Below, piece by piece: positions 34,230 to 42,154 of a DNA stretch of 47,806 nt. The notes under the pieces are model-generated. The model made no database searches. It saw nothing but the letters and a program-made list of their open reading frames with translations, and was not told the DNA's origin. Positions within the stretch are counted from its first letter, which is position 1. Every line of letters begins with the position of its first letter. The stretch comes from Anaerosinus sp. (GTDB taxonomy: Bacteria > Bacillota > Negativicutes > JARBTT01): assembly GCA_029240055.1 (NCBI GenBank), contig JARBTT010000004.1:1-47806 (forward strand). Reading direction: 5' to 3'. The position numbers and the translations under genes are program-made.

Positions 34230-35174
34230 ATGAGAGCGATAACGAAGAAAGACTTAAAAATAGCTGGTGCTTGCGTAGTCTTATATGCGATTATTGAAGC
34301 ACTTTTACAAATGGATATAATCGGTTCCTTCTGGGAACTAAACTTAATTTTGATTGCGATTAATATTATTATGTCGGTCAGCCTTAACTTGATTAACGGC
34401 TATACAGGGCAATTTTCGCTTGGGCATGCCGGATTCATGGCCGTTGGTGCATATGTCAGTGCCATTATTACGGTGAAATTTCACTTGCCGTTTCTCTTAG
34501 CAATTATTGTTGGTGCTTTGGGATCGGGATTACTTGGTTTCTTAATTGGGTTGCCAACGTTGCGGCTAAATGGTGACTATTTAGCAATTGCAACCCTAGG
34601 ACTTGGTGAAATCATTCGTATTGTTATTCTTAATATTCCTTATGTCGGTGGTGCTTCTGGCTTCATGGGGATTCCTCGATATACAAACTTTACGTGGGCA
34701 TTCTTTGTCTGCTTATTTACGTTATTCTTTATCAAAAATTTAGTGAATTCCTCGCATGGCCGGGCATGTATTTCTATTCGCGAAAATGAAATTGCTGCGG
34801 AAGCCATGGGGATTGATACGACAAGATATAAAGTGATTGCATTTACAATTGGTGCAGCATTTGCTGGTGTCGCTGGGGCCTTATTTGCCCATTACTTCTA
34901 TATTGCGCATCCAGCATCGTTCACATTTATGATGTCTTTCAATTATTTAACAATGGTTGTTATGGGGGGGCTTGGCTCTATCACGGGCTCTATTGCTGGT
35001 GCAGTTATCTTAACCTTCGTTTCCGCTGCACTTGCAAGTTGGCCTGAATGGCGGATGATTGTTTATTCAATCGTGTTAATTTTGTTAATGCTTTATCGTC
35101 CACAAGGTTTATTTGGTAATGTGGAATTAACTAGTCTTAGCATTTTTAAACGTTTCAAGGGAGGTAGCAAGTAA
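34230..35174 (+). CDS. livM: Branched-chain amino-acid ABC transporter permease LivM
   Basis: The 314-residue product is the second membrane subunit, with eight or more hydrophobic segments, the family block NGYTGQFSLGHAGFMAVGAY, GDYLAIATLGLGEIIRI and the coupling segment GRACISIRENEIAAEAMGID. A GTG at 34221 is in frame, but it belongs to the ribosome-binding sequence TAGGTGG; ATG 34230 is a better start. The stop codon overlaps the start of livG by one base (TAATG). Confidence 0.94.
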   Translation: MRAITKKDLKIAGACVVLYAIIEALLQMDIIGSFWELNLILIAINIIMSVSLNLINGYTGQFSLGHAGFMAVGAYVSAIITVKFHLPFLLAIIVGALGSGLLGFLIGLPTLRLNGDYLAIATLGLGEIIRIVILNIPYVGGASGFMGIPRYTNFTWAFFVCLFTLFFIKNLVNSSHGRACISIRENEIAAEAMGIDTTRYKVIAFTIGAAFAGVAGALFAHYFYIAHPASFTFMMSFNYLTMVVMGGLGSITGSIAGAVILTFVSAALASWPEWRMIVYSIVLILLMLYRPQGLFGNVELTSLSIFKRFKGGSK

Positions 35175-35941
35175 TGAATTTACTTAAAGCCGAAAAAGTC
35201 TCTAAAGTATTTGGTGGGTTAAAAGCAGTTTCAAATTTCGATATCCATATTGACAAAGGTGAACTGATTGGGCTGATTGGTCCAAATGGTGCCGGAAAAA
35301 CAACAGCATTTAACCTTTTAACTGGTGTTTATCAACCAACAACTGGTGCGATTGAGTTTGATGGCAAAAGCGTAGTTGGCCTGAAACCATTCCAAATTAC
35401 GCAAGGCGGGATCGCCCGTACATTCCAAAATATTCGCTTATTTTCTGAGCTTAGCGTGCTTGATAATGTAAAAATCGCATATCATTCTCACGTCGAATAT
35501 GGTTTAGTCGAAGCAGTTCTTCGCGTTGGCCGTTATTTCAGAGAAGAAGATGAGATTGAACAAAAAGCAATTGATTTCTTGAAGATTTTCAAATTAGAAC
35601 ATAAAAAAGATGAAATTGCCAAAAATTTACCATATGGTGAACAGCGCCGCTTAGAAATTGCACGTGCACTTGCTGCAAAACCAAAACTGTTGCTATTAGA
35701 TGAGCCAGCAGCAGGGATGAATCCGCAAGAAACACAAGCATTGATGGAAATGATTAGCTGGATTCGTAAAGAGTTTGGTTTGACCATTCTATTAATCGAA
35801 CATGATATGAACTTGGTAATGGGAATCTGCGAAAGAATCTATGTATTGGAATATGGTAGCATTATTGCTCATGGTACGCCAAACGAGATTAAGAACAATC
35901 CACAAGTTATCAAAGCTTATCTTGGGGAAGAGGTGGAATAA
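35174..35941 (+). CDS. livG: Branched-chain amino-acid ABC transporter ATPase LivG
   Basis: The 255-residue product is an ABC ATPase. Walker A GPNGAGKTT, then the LivG-typical RTFQNIRLFSELSVLDNV segment, signature LPYGEQRRLEIARAL, Walker B LLLLDEPAAGMNP and the switch His in IEHDM are all present. The C-terminal tail (NPQVIKAYLGEE) is typical of LivG. The ATG overlaps the livM stop and follows AAGGGAGG. The stop overlaps the livF start by one base. It forms the nucleotide-binding pair with LivF. Confidence 0.95.
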   Translation: MNLLKAEKVSKVFGGLKAVSNFDIHIDKGELIGLIGPNGAGKTTAFNLLTGVYQPTTGAIEFDGKSVVGLKPFQITQGGIARTFQNIRLFSELSVLDNVKIAYHSHVEYGLVEAVLRVGRYFREEDEIEQKAIDFLKIFKLEHKKDEIAKNLPYGEQRRLEIARALAAKPKLLLLDEPAAGMNPQETQALMEMISWIRKEFGLTILLIEHDMNLVMGICERIYVLEYGSIIAHGTPNEIKNNPQVIKAYLGEEVE

Positions 35942-36645
35942 TGCTTAATATTGAAAATATCAATGTATATTATGGGGCAATTCATGCCATAAAAGATATT
36001 AGTATCAATGTAACGGAGGGCGAGATCGTAACGTTAATTGGTGCGAATGGTGCTGGTAAAAGTACAACGCTTCGTACGATTTCTGGTCTATTAAAACCGA
36101 AATCGGGTAAGATTGACTTTGAAGGACAAAACATTGCGGGTATTCCTGCCCAAGCAATTGTCAAACAAGGAATTTCTCAAGTTCCTGAAGGACGTCGCGT
36201 ATTTGCGAACATGACGGTATTGGAAAACCTTGAACTCGGTGCTTATATTAGAAAAGATAAAGCTGGCATTAAAGAAGATTTGAATTCTGTCTTTGAACGC
36301 TTTCCACGTCTGCTAGAGCGTAAAGTTCAACTCGCGGGTACACTAAGTGGTGGGGAACAACAAATGTTAGCGATGGGGCGTGCACTCATGAGTCGTCCGC
36401 GTTTATTGCTACTTGACGAACCATCGATGGGGCTTGCACCATTACTTGTAAAAGAAATATTCTCTATTGTAAAAGAAATCAATCAAACAGGCACTACCGT
36501 TTTATTAGTAGAGCAAAATGCGAACATGGCCTTGTCCATCGCGCATAAAGCCTATGTTCTTGAAACAGGTAGAATTACTCTATCTGGTGATGCAAAAAAA
36601 CTTGCAGCCAGTGAAGAAGTCCGTAAAGCATACCTTGGTGGCTGA
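35941..36645 (+). CDS. livF: Branched-chain amino-acid ABC transporter ATPase LivF
   Basis: The 234-residue product is the second ABC ATPase. Walker A GANGAGKST, Q-loop SQVPEGRRVFANMTVLENL (a LivF hallmark), signature LSGGEQQMLAMGRAL, Walker B LLLLDEPSMGLAP and the EQN switch are visible. It ends YLGG as family members do. The start codon overlaps the livG stop. After the stop only a T-rich stretch is seen, with no firm hairpin, so transcription may continue into the CBS-ACT gene 81 bases on. Confidence 0.95.
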   Translation: MLNIENINVYYGAIHAIKDISINVTEGEIVTLIGANGAGKSTTLRTISGLLKPKSGKIDFEGQNIAGIPAQAIVKQGISQVPEGRRVFANMTVLENLELGAYIRKDKAGIKEDLNSVFERFPRLLERKVQLAGTLSGGEQQMLAMGRALMSRPRLLLLDEPSMGLAPLLVKEIFSIVKEINQTGTTVLLVEQNANMALSIAHKAYVLETGRITLSGDAKKLAASEEVRKAYLGG

Positions 36646-36658
36646 TTTGTTTTTTTTA

Positions 36659-36688
36659 TTGAAAGTTTTTAATAGTAAGGTATATAAT
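36659..36688 (+). promoter_or_regulatory. Promoter of the CBS-ACT gene
   Basis: TTGAAA (36659-36664), 18-bp spacer, TATAAT (36683-36688). A second TATAAT follows at 36694-36699. The gene may therefore be expressed independently of livHMGF. Confidence 0.55.
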
Positions 36689-36726
36689 TAAAATATAATG
36701 ATGCAAGTTGAGAGGAGTGTTCTATT

Positions 36727-37377
36727 ATGTTCGTAGCTAATAGAATGACAAAAAATCCAATAGTGGTTGCCCCGAATGATAAAGTTGATGAAGCAGCTCT
36801 TATAATGAAAGAACACGGTTTTCGTCGTCTTCCAGTGGTAGATCAAGGGCAGGTTGTTGGTTTTTTTAGTGATCGTGATTTGATGAAAGTTACCCCATCA
36901 CCGGCAACCACTTTATCAAAATATGAAGTAAACTCCTTATTAGCGAAAATGACAGTTAAAGAAATCATGACGAGAAAAGTAATTACAATTAGTGCGGATG
37001 CAACAATTGAAGAAGCGGCTCTTATTATGTACAAACAAAAAATCGGTGGGATGCCAGTTATTAGTAGTACAAATACACTAGTAGGGATTATCACTGAAAC
37101 AGATGTTTTTAAAGCTTTTGTTGATATTATGATTCTTAATGAGCCATCTACACGTATCACGATCAGTGGGGATGATACGATTGGTGTTATTCATGGCGTG
37201 ACAACTGTATTTACTGATATGGGGATCAACATTATGAGTTTAGTAAGTGCTAAAAAATCAAGTGAAGCTGGTAAATATGACCTTGTTGTGCGTGCGCAAA
37301 TTGATGATGTAGAAGCGGTGAAGGCAAAATTAGCTGAAAAAGGCTACAATGTAATTAGTGCAGTGAAAATTGGCTAA
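36727..37377 (+). CDS. CBS-domain pair with C-terminal ACT domain (AcuB-like)
   Basis: The 216-residue product has two CBS motifs (about 1-55, MTKNPIVVAPNDKVDEAALIMKEHGFRRLPVVD, and about 78-135, VKEIMTRKVITISADATIEEAALIMYKQKIGGMPVI) and an ACT domain (about 145-216, RITISGDDTIGVIHGVTTVFTDMGINIMSLVSAKKS). CBS pairs bind adenine nucleotides and ACT domains bind small ligands, often amino acids. B. subtilis AcuB has a similar order. Its position right after the liv operon suggests it may sense amino-acid or energy state for that system, but no partner is proven. The ATG follows AGAGGAG. Confidence 0.85.
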   Translation: MFVANRMTKNPIVVAPNDKVDEAALIMKEHGFRRLPVVDQGQVVGFFSDRDLMKVTPSPATTLSKYEVNSLLAKMTVKEIMTRKVITISADATIEEAALIMYKQKIGGMPVISSTNTLVGIITETDVFKAFVDIMILNEPSTRITISGDDTIGVIHGVTTVFTDMGINIMSLVSAKKSSEAGKYDLVVRAQIDDVEAVKAKLAEKGYNVISAVKIG

Positions 37378-37429
37378 AATGACTATCGTTATCAATTATA
37401 AATAAAATTTATATCTCTGGCAAAAAGTA

Positions 37430-37459
37430 TTTACAATCTTTCCTTGCATATGGTAATAT
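37430..37459 (+). promoter_or_regulatory. Promoter of the NiCo riboswitch/efflux gene
   Basis: TTTACA (37430-37435), 18-bp spacer, TAATAT (37454-37459). A CCTTGCA/TGCAAGG dyad overlaps the -10 region and the predicted start. Confidence 0.55.
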
Positions 37460-37460
37460 A

Positions 37461-37536
37461 TTTGCAAGGAGCAGGCGCTTAGTTTACTAGGTAGCCGGGC
37501 GTAAAGCAGCAGAGTAATGCCTGTGGGACCATCTTG
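37461..37536 (+). ncRNA. NiCo (czcD) riboswitch aptamer
   Basis: The RNA carries the conserved blocks of the NiCo class in order: GGAGCAGGC (37468-37476), GTAGCCGGGC (37491-37500), GCAGCAGAGTAATGCC (37506-37521) and CTGTGGGACC (37521-37530). These fit the four-way-junction aptamer as I remember it from the solved structure. It precedes a cation efflux gene, the usual regulated gene. The last block is also the left arm of the terminator (37518-37532), so metal binding should allow readthrough. Confidence 0.85.
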
Positions 37537-37558
37537 ATGGTTCTGCGGGCATTTTTTT
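37518..37558 (+). terminator. Expression-platform terminator of the NiCo riboswitch
   Basis: TGCCTGTGGGACCAT (37518-37532) / ATGGTTCTGCGGGCA (37537-37551), a 15-bp stem with four wobbles, CTTG loop and seven T. It shares its left arm with the aptamer. Confidence 0.88.
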
Positions 37559-37633
37559 GTTCTATAATAAAAATTTATAGCAAAAGATGTACTTTAGAAT
37601 CTATAGGTTCATTATATATAGAAGGAGTAATCA

Positions 37634-38617
37634 ATGATGAAAGAAATCCCTAGTTGTGATAACTACAATGCCTTTGAAGTAGATAGTGGAGGCGATTTTA
37701 TGAGTGAAGAACAAAAGAATAATGCCTTGAAACAGCGTACAGCTTGGTTATCGATTATATCTAATACCTTATTGGTTATCTTAAAATTAATTGTTGGGCT
37801 ATATACTGGAGCTGTTAGCTTGGTATCAGAAGCGGTACACTCGACAGTTGATTTATTAGCGGCAGTGATTGCTTTTTACGCAGTAAAGACTGCGGTTGAA
37901 CCACCAGATGAAAAGCATGAATACGGACATGGTAAGTTTGAAAATTTATCAAGCGCCGTGGAGGCACTATTAATCGTTTTTGCAGCGGTTTGGATTGTAT
38001 ATGAATCGGTGCATAAATTAAGTAATTTAAGTGAACCAGAATACTTAGAATACGGGATTGTGATAATGATCATTTCTATCATTATCAATTATTTTGTATC
38101 GGGTAGATTGATGAAAGTTGCCAAACAAACGCATTCGCAAGCACTAGAGGCCGATGGTTTACATTTAAGAGCGGATATATGGACCTCTGTTGGTGTATTA
38201 GCTGGCTTAGTTGCGATCAAATTAACGGGCTGGTTATGGCTAGATCCAGTAAGTGCGATTTTAGTTGCCGGAATTATCTTTAAAGCTGGTTATGAAATGA
38301 CAGTGGCAAGTGCTAAAGAACTGACGGATATCAGTTTGCCAATCGAAGATGAAAAGATCATTGAAGACATTTTTAATGAGCATAAAGCCGTTATTGATTT
38401 TCATAAACTTAGAACACGGCGTTCTGGCGCGTATCGCTTGCTTGATGTGCATATAATTTTAGATAAAGATATGCATCTCGATAAGGTGCATGATATCTGT
38501 GATCAATTGGAGCATAAAATTAAAGTAGCCCTTGGTATGTGTGATGTCGTGATTCATGCCGAACCATCAAGCCATAAAGCCGAGGCTGATTTTTCTAGAC
38601 ATATTGATGAAAAATAG
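37634..38617 (+). CDS. Cation diffusion facilitator (CDF) metal efflux transporter
   Basis: The 327-residue product exports divalent metal in exchange for protons. It has six membrane segments, the metal site pair His-Ser-x-x-Asp (VHSTVDLL) in segment 2 and HLRAD in segment 5, a HEYGHGKFE cytoplasmic loop and a C-terminal metallochaperone-like domain (about 235-315). The NiCo riboswitch upstream points to cobalt or nickel as substrate. There are two in-frame starts with good ribosome-binding sites: ATG 37634 (GAAGGAG) and ATG 37700 (GTGGAGGCG). The second gives the usual CDF N-terminus; the first adds 22 residues, MMKEIPSCDNY onward, that I cannot match. Confidence 0.9.
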   Translation: MMKEIPSCDNYNAFEVDSGGDFMSEEQKNNALKQRTAWLSIISNTLLVILKLIVGLYTGAVSLVSEAVHSTVDLLAAVIAFYAVKTAVEPPDEKHEYGHGKFENLSSAVEALLIVFAAVWIVYESVHKLSNLSEPEYLEYGIVIMIISIIINYFVSGRLMKVAKQTHSQALEADGLHLRADIWTSVGVLAGLVAIKLTGWLWLDPVSAILVAGIIFKAGYEMTVASAKELTDISLPIEDEKIIEDIFNEHKAVIDFHKLRTRRSGAYRLLDVHIILDKDMHLDKVHDICDQLEHKIKVALGMCDVVIHAEPSSHKAEADFSRHIDEK

Positions 38618-38624
38618 AAATTAG

Positions 38625-38660
38625 ACTGTCGCACTAAGAAATTAGTACGGCAGTTTTTTC
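38625..38660 (+). terminator. Terminator after the CDF gene
   Basis: ACTGTCGCACTAA (38625-38637) / TTAGTACGGCAGT (38642-38654) with one mismatch and one wobble, GAAA tetraloop and six T. Confidence 0.85.
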
Positions 38661-38755
38661 TAAAAAAAATAATCCCCAGACGTCGAAAAGACCGAGGAAA
38701 GGTATAAATTAGTGTCTACTGAACGAAAGCCGGATTTAAAACAACTATGAATACT

Positions 38756-39730
38756 TTATTCTACAGTTCCATTCAATAACCAATATTCTATTTTTTTTAG
38801 GATTGCTTTGAAATTACCGTTAAACCGGTGATCCTCATTTTTATTTTCAACATAAGTTAGATTATTCTTCCCCAATCTCTTGAATTCTGCTGCAAAAGCC
38901 CGAGAACTTTCAATTGGCGCACTTGTATCTTTCGTGCCTTGCATTAAAAATATCGGAACATTGATTTTTACGAAATCATCCAGTGGGTGATATGGGAAAA
39001 ATCCAGCCCAATGTTTATAGGGGTAACCAGCATACCATTTATCATGCACGTCCTGATTAGAACGTATTGCTTCCATGACATTGTCAGCTTCCATTAATAG
39101 TTCCCGATACGGTTGCGGCATAGGTAGAGTAGATTTTTGCAAGATTTTAAACTCTTCGTACTGTGATAATCCACCGCTCCCTAATACAACCAATTTAGCA
39201 ATTTTATTTTTTGTCCTCAGATTATTATAGACCATTGGTAAAATCTGCCCTCCCTCGGATACTCCCATTAAATAAACATTATTATATTGATGCTTTTCCA
39301 GAAAAGTATCAATCACTAATACCGCTGATGAAACTCGTTCTTCGAGTGTATAATGCTCAAAAACTTTTGGATCATCACTTTGGTCATTGCCCAGTTTAAT
39401 ATTCATTTTTTCCGGAACAAGAATATCAAAATTAGGCGATAAATATTTATTTAATGATTTTATAAAAAGTTCCTCATTCTGCCAAACTCCCTCTTGCTGT
39501 AAACCAAGTGCACAATCCATCCCGCTACCAGTAAGATAAATAATCAGTCCTTTGCTATTTGTATCCTGATTATTTTGTTTATGCAAAACATAATAATTTA
39601 TAAAGTCGTCATTTAGATAAACTCTATTTACTTCCAGATTTTCATAGGGATTTTCCTTCGCATAAATAACCCCTATGCCGGAATATATCATCATAGCTAT
39701 AGCAAAGCTTAACAATAAATACTTTTTCAT
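38756..39730 (-). CDS. Secreted alpha/beta hydrolase (serine esterase/peptidase-like)
   Basis: The 324-residue product has a signal peptide (MKKYLLLSFAIAMMIYSGIG, cut after about IYA, residue 24) and an alpha/beta hydrolase fold. The nucleophile elbow is GVSEGG (Ser at about residue 159), the acid is likely Asp in GTKDTS and the His is in EDHRFNG; so a full Ser-Asp-His triad is present. A Gly-rich oxyanion region, YLTGSGMDCALGL, lies earlier. Substrate unknown; it could be an esterase or a small peptidase acting outside the cytoplasm. The ATG follows AGGAGGT (minus). It is a single gene with no related neighbour. Confidence 0.8.
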   Translation of the reverse strand: MKKYLLLSFAIAMMIYSGIGVIYAKENPYENLEVNRVYLNDDFINYYVLHKQNNQDTNSKGLIIYLTGSGMDCALGLQQEGVWQNEELFIKSLNKYLSPNFDILVPEKMNIKLGNDQSDDPKVFEHYTLEERVSSAVLVIDTFLEKHQYNNVYLMGVSEGGQILPMVYNNLRTKNKIAKLVVLGSGGLSQYEEFKILQKSTLPMPQPYRELLMEADNVMEAIRSNQDVHDKWYAGYPYKHWAGFFPYHPLDDFVKINVPIFLMQGTKDTSAPIESSRAFAAEFKRLGKNNLTYVENKNEDHRFNGNFKAILKKIEYWLLNGTVE

Positions 39731-40037
39731 GGGTTTTACCTCCTAATTTCAAAAGTCCAAAATACAATAATTACTGTTAGAATTGTTTTATAATTTTAAA
39801 AACTTTTTTTAGATAAACCATATCTATCTGTTGTTTACTAGCTTCAAAGATTGGATGGTCATAGTTTTACATTTTCCATTATACTATTTAGCATCTAATG
39901 AACAAATCCGGATTTTCGGGTGCATCTATAAAAATATCATGTACAAGCTACTGTATCACAAATTCAAAAAAAGTGGGCAATGCTATCCCTGTTTTGATGT
40001 TTCTTCTTTAAAGTGCCTGTCGACACTATTTTATTAT
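39731..40037. other. Non-coding stretch between the hydrolase and membrane-protein genes
   Basis: AT-rich, 307 bases. A 72-codon plus-strand frame (39831-40049) lacks a ribosome-binding site and overlaps the end of the minus-strand membrane gene; I do not call it. A short dyad AGTG/CACT (AGTGCCTGTCGACACT, 40011-40026) lies just after the membrane-gene stop and has no T run on either side. No strong promoter is seen for the hydrolase gene. Confidence 0.5.
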
Positions 40038-40634
40038 TTATTTCATTAAACGCCGCATCGAATAGTTATAAGCGATAATCTGCCATATTATTAATCCAAG
40101 AATTATTGCTGAACTAGAAATAGGGAGGCCTGTATAGGCTAAAATATTTTGCTTTTGTATGTATTCTTTTGAGGCATCTTCGGGTACCCTCTCTAGCCAC
40201 TCAAATTTTAAATCTAATGAAATGACTTTGCTTTTCCCATCAATAGCTTGTTCTGGGGGGAGCCTATAAACAGAAATCTGAAAACAAGAAAGACAAAAAA
40301 GAAAAATCAATATGGCTATAGTAGTCAACATTGTTGTTTTTGCAGCCTTTCCGGTTAACGTTACTTCACGTTCATCCTGTTCTTTTATAAAAGCGAGTTT
40401 AGTCAATACTTTTTCTCTGAATGTTCCAGAAAATATTAGACGAACACCTAAATAAATCGAAAGTAGCATCCATGACGCGAACATAATGCCGGCAAAATTA
40501 TATAGCAGTTTTATGTAGGTACTAGCAGAATTGATGCTTCTAAAATCACATGAATACGAGAAAATAGCCAAAATAAGAATAATCGGTAAACCATATAGGA
40601 AAACTTTTAATAAAATTGAATCGAAAATTTTCAT
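40038..40634 (-). CDS. Membrane protein paired with an XRE regulator
   Basis: The 198-residue product has four likely membrane segments (about 9-27, 44-64, 103-122 and 172-190) and a cytoplasmic loop with the block KEQDEREVTLTGKAAKTTM (about 85-103). Such E-x-D-E-R-E plus G-K-A loops are typical of small membrane proteins encoded next to a short XRE regulator in Firmicutes; I cannot name the family with certainty. Its start overlaps the XRE stop by 4 bases, so the two are translated together. A role in membrane stress sensing or regulator tethering is only a guess. No enzyme motif is seen. Confidence 0.78.
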   Translation of the reverse strand: MKIFDSILLKVFLYGLPIILILAIFSYSCDFRSINSASTYIKLLYNFAGIMFASWMLLSIYLGVRLIFSGTFREKVLTKLAFIKEQDEREVTLTGKAAKTTMLTTIAILIFLFCLSCFQISVYRLPPEQAIDGKSKVISLDLKFEWLERVPEDASKEYIQKQNILAYTGLPISSSAIILGLIIWQIIAYNYSMRRLMK

Positions 40635-40861
40635 TTCTTTTCCTCCTCAGCTGAAAAAATGGTATTAATATCTGTTTTAAAATAACGTGCAAGACGAAAA
40701 GCAAGTTCTAGAGATGGATTATATCCCCCCCCTTCGATTGCAATAATAGTTGCCCGCGTTACTCCTATTTCTTTTGCAAGTTGATCTTGGGTTATTTTGT
40801 GTTCTGCTCGAAAAACATGCAAACGATTGGAGATGCTTAGTTGCATTGTTGATTTAGCCAC
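40631..40861 (-). CDS. Small XRE-family transcriptional regulator
   Basis: The 76-residue product is nearly all helix-turn-helix: NRLHVFRAEHKITQDQLAKEIGVTRATIIAIEGGGYNPSLELAFRLARYF covers the five-helix HTH_3 fold, with no ligand domain. It starts with GTG at 40861 (AGGGAG with 9-base spacing); an internal ATG at 40846 would also be possible. It is cotranscribed with the membrane protein. A promoter and a long inverted repeat lie directly upstream, so autoregulation is likely. Confidence 0.88.
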   Translation of the reverse strand: MAKSTMQLSISNRLHVFRAEHKITQDQLAKEIGVTRATIIAIEGGGYNPSLELAFRLARYFKTDINTIFSAEEEKK

Positions 40862-40895
40862 TTCATATCTCCCTTCAATACTTATTTACATTGTC

Positions 40896-40924
40896 ATTGT
40901 AAAATAAACATATCATAATGTCAA
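40896..40924 (-). promoter_or_regulatory. Promoter of the XRE/membrane-protein pair
   Basis: On the minus strand TTGACA (40924-40919), 17-bp spacer, TACAAT (40901-40896). About 35 bases separate the -10 box from the GTG start. Confidence 0.8.
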
Positions 40925-40937
40925 ACTTATTTTACAA
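40897..40937. promoter_or_regulatory. Inverted repeat flanking the XRE promoter
   Basis: TTGTAAAATAA (40897-40907) and TTATTTTACAA (40927-40937) are perfect 11-bp inverted copies with a 19-bp centre. One arm covers the -10 box, the other lies just upstream of the -35 box. This is an operator layout that would fit a dimer pair of the encoded regulator. Confidence 0.6.
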
Positions 40938-41022
40938 CATAGGACAATCGAAAAGGGAATAAGCGCTACATTACAATTACCTTAGTCATCCGCTTATTGA
41001 TATTATATTGGTGCTGCAAAGC

Positions 41023-41080
41023 AAAAACAGGCACAGAAAAAATCATTACAAATTTTCCTGTGCCTGTTTTTATTTTTAAA
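41023..41080. terminator. Strong hairpin with T runs on both sides
   Basis: Perfect 14-bp stem AAAAACAGGCACAG (41023-41036) / CTGTGCCTGTTTTT (41058-41071), with more T after it on the plus strand. It stands downstream of the nitrilase gene's own terminator on the minus strand and may back it up. Confidence 0.7.
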
Positions 41081-41106
41081 CGTTAGTTTATTAAGGTAGC
41101 GAAGGA

Positions 41107-41160
41107 AACGAAAAAAGAGAATTATAAGCACTAATATTTCCCGGAAATATTAGTGCTTAT
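41107..41160 (-). terminator. Terminator of the nitrilase-family gene
   Basis: An 18-bp perfect dyad (41124-41141 / 41143-41160) with ATTTCCC-GGAAAT centre, followed on the minus strand by TCTTTTTTCG. The stem overlaps the gene's stop codon. Confidence 0.82.
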
Positions 41161-41932
41161 ATAAGATAACTTTTCTATCATTAAACACGTTAATCGTGCT
41201 ACGAATATCTGTTAGTACATCTAAATTTAAGGTTGCTGTTACAATCGCTTCATTTTCGCCCGCTTGTTTCAGAACATTACCCCAAGGATCAATTAACATC
41301 GAATTGCCGCCTAGGTGAAAGTTATTAAAAGATCCAGAACCATTGATTGCAGCAACAAAAAATTGATTTTCAATCGCACGGGCTTGATTTAATATTTGCC
41401 AATGCGTTAGGCGTTCTAGTGGCCAGGCGGCTGGGACGAATAGGAGATCAATGCCTTCTAAAGCAAGCATTCGAACGAGTTCACAGAAACGAACATCATA
41501 ACAAATAATCACTGCACATTTTACTCCGTCAAGCATAAAGATACTAAGCGTATCCCCAGCAGAAAACACCTGGTTTTCCTTGGATGGGGAGAAAAGATGA
41601 ATTTTATGATAGGTGGCAATCTCTTCGCCTTGTCGATTGAAGGTATAGCTGGTATTATATAACTGTTCTTCAATGCGGTTCGCGATAGAACCACCTACAA
41701 TATTGACATTGTACTTTTTCGCTAATGTACTTAAAAATGTCCGTGTTTCTTGCCCGTTTTTATCAGCAAAATCAATAATTGGCTTAGGGAAAAAACCAAC
41801 ATTCCACATTTCTGGTAATGCAAGTACATCAGGTTTCTCTTGCATCGCTTTTTCAGTGGCTGCGAGGACGGAAGCTTTATTTTTTTCAAAATCACCCAAG
41901 ACAATATGTATTTGGAGTAATGATAGTTTCAT
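41150..41932 (-). CDS. Carbon-nitrogen hydrolase (omega-amidase/nitrilase superfamily)
   Basis: The 260-residue product has the catalytic triad of the superfamily: Glu41 in LALPEMWNVGF, Lys110 in YHKIHLF and Cys144 in VIICYDVRF. These blocks are most like the omega-amidase/YafV branch, which hydrolyses 2-oxoglutaramate and similar amides; specificity is not certain. Length is normal. The ATG is at 41932 (minus). The gene stands alone. It could link to glutamine/nitrogen use, as omega-amidase does in methionine salvage, but no neighbour supports this. Confidence 0.88.
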   Translation of the reverse strand: MKLSLLQIHIVLGDFEKNKASVLAATEKAMQEKPDVLALPEMWNVGFFPKPIIDFADKNGQETRTFLSTLAKKYNVNIVGGSIANRIEEQLYNTSYTFNRQGEEIATYHKIHLFSPSKENQVFSAGDTLSIFMLDGVKCAVIICYDVRFCELVRMLALEGIDLLFVPAAWPLERLTHWQILNQARAIENQFFVAAINGSGSFNNFHLGGNSMLIDPWGNVLKQAGENEAIVTATLNLDVLTDIRSTINVFNDRKVILYKH

Positions 41933-42154
41933 GTTAGTTTAACCTCACAATATTTGTCTATGTAACAGAAAAAAGATACGTAGCTTATTTTTAATACTAT
42001 ATTTGAAGCTATTTCTGCATGAGTTTCATAAGTCCTTGTTATTTTTGGCATAAACGCTAAGTTTATTTATGTTTATAGAAAATATCATAAAAAATTGCGA
42101 TAAGAATGCAGGCATGAGTGATGGTTTTAGAAAGATTAAAATGAAGTTGCTAAA

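Noticed and set aside
39831-40049. 72-codon plus-strand frame
   Set aside because: No ribosome-binding site, non-ATG start, overlaps the end of the minus-strand membrane-protein gene.
41131-41153. ATTTCCC-GGAAAT as a second Noc-binding site
   Set aside because: It has 13 bases with a broken centre (CCCGG rather than CCCGGG) and forms part of a terminator stem.
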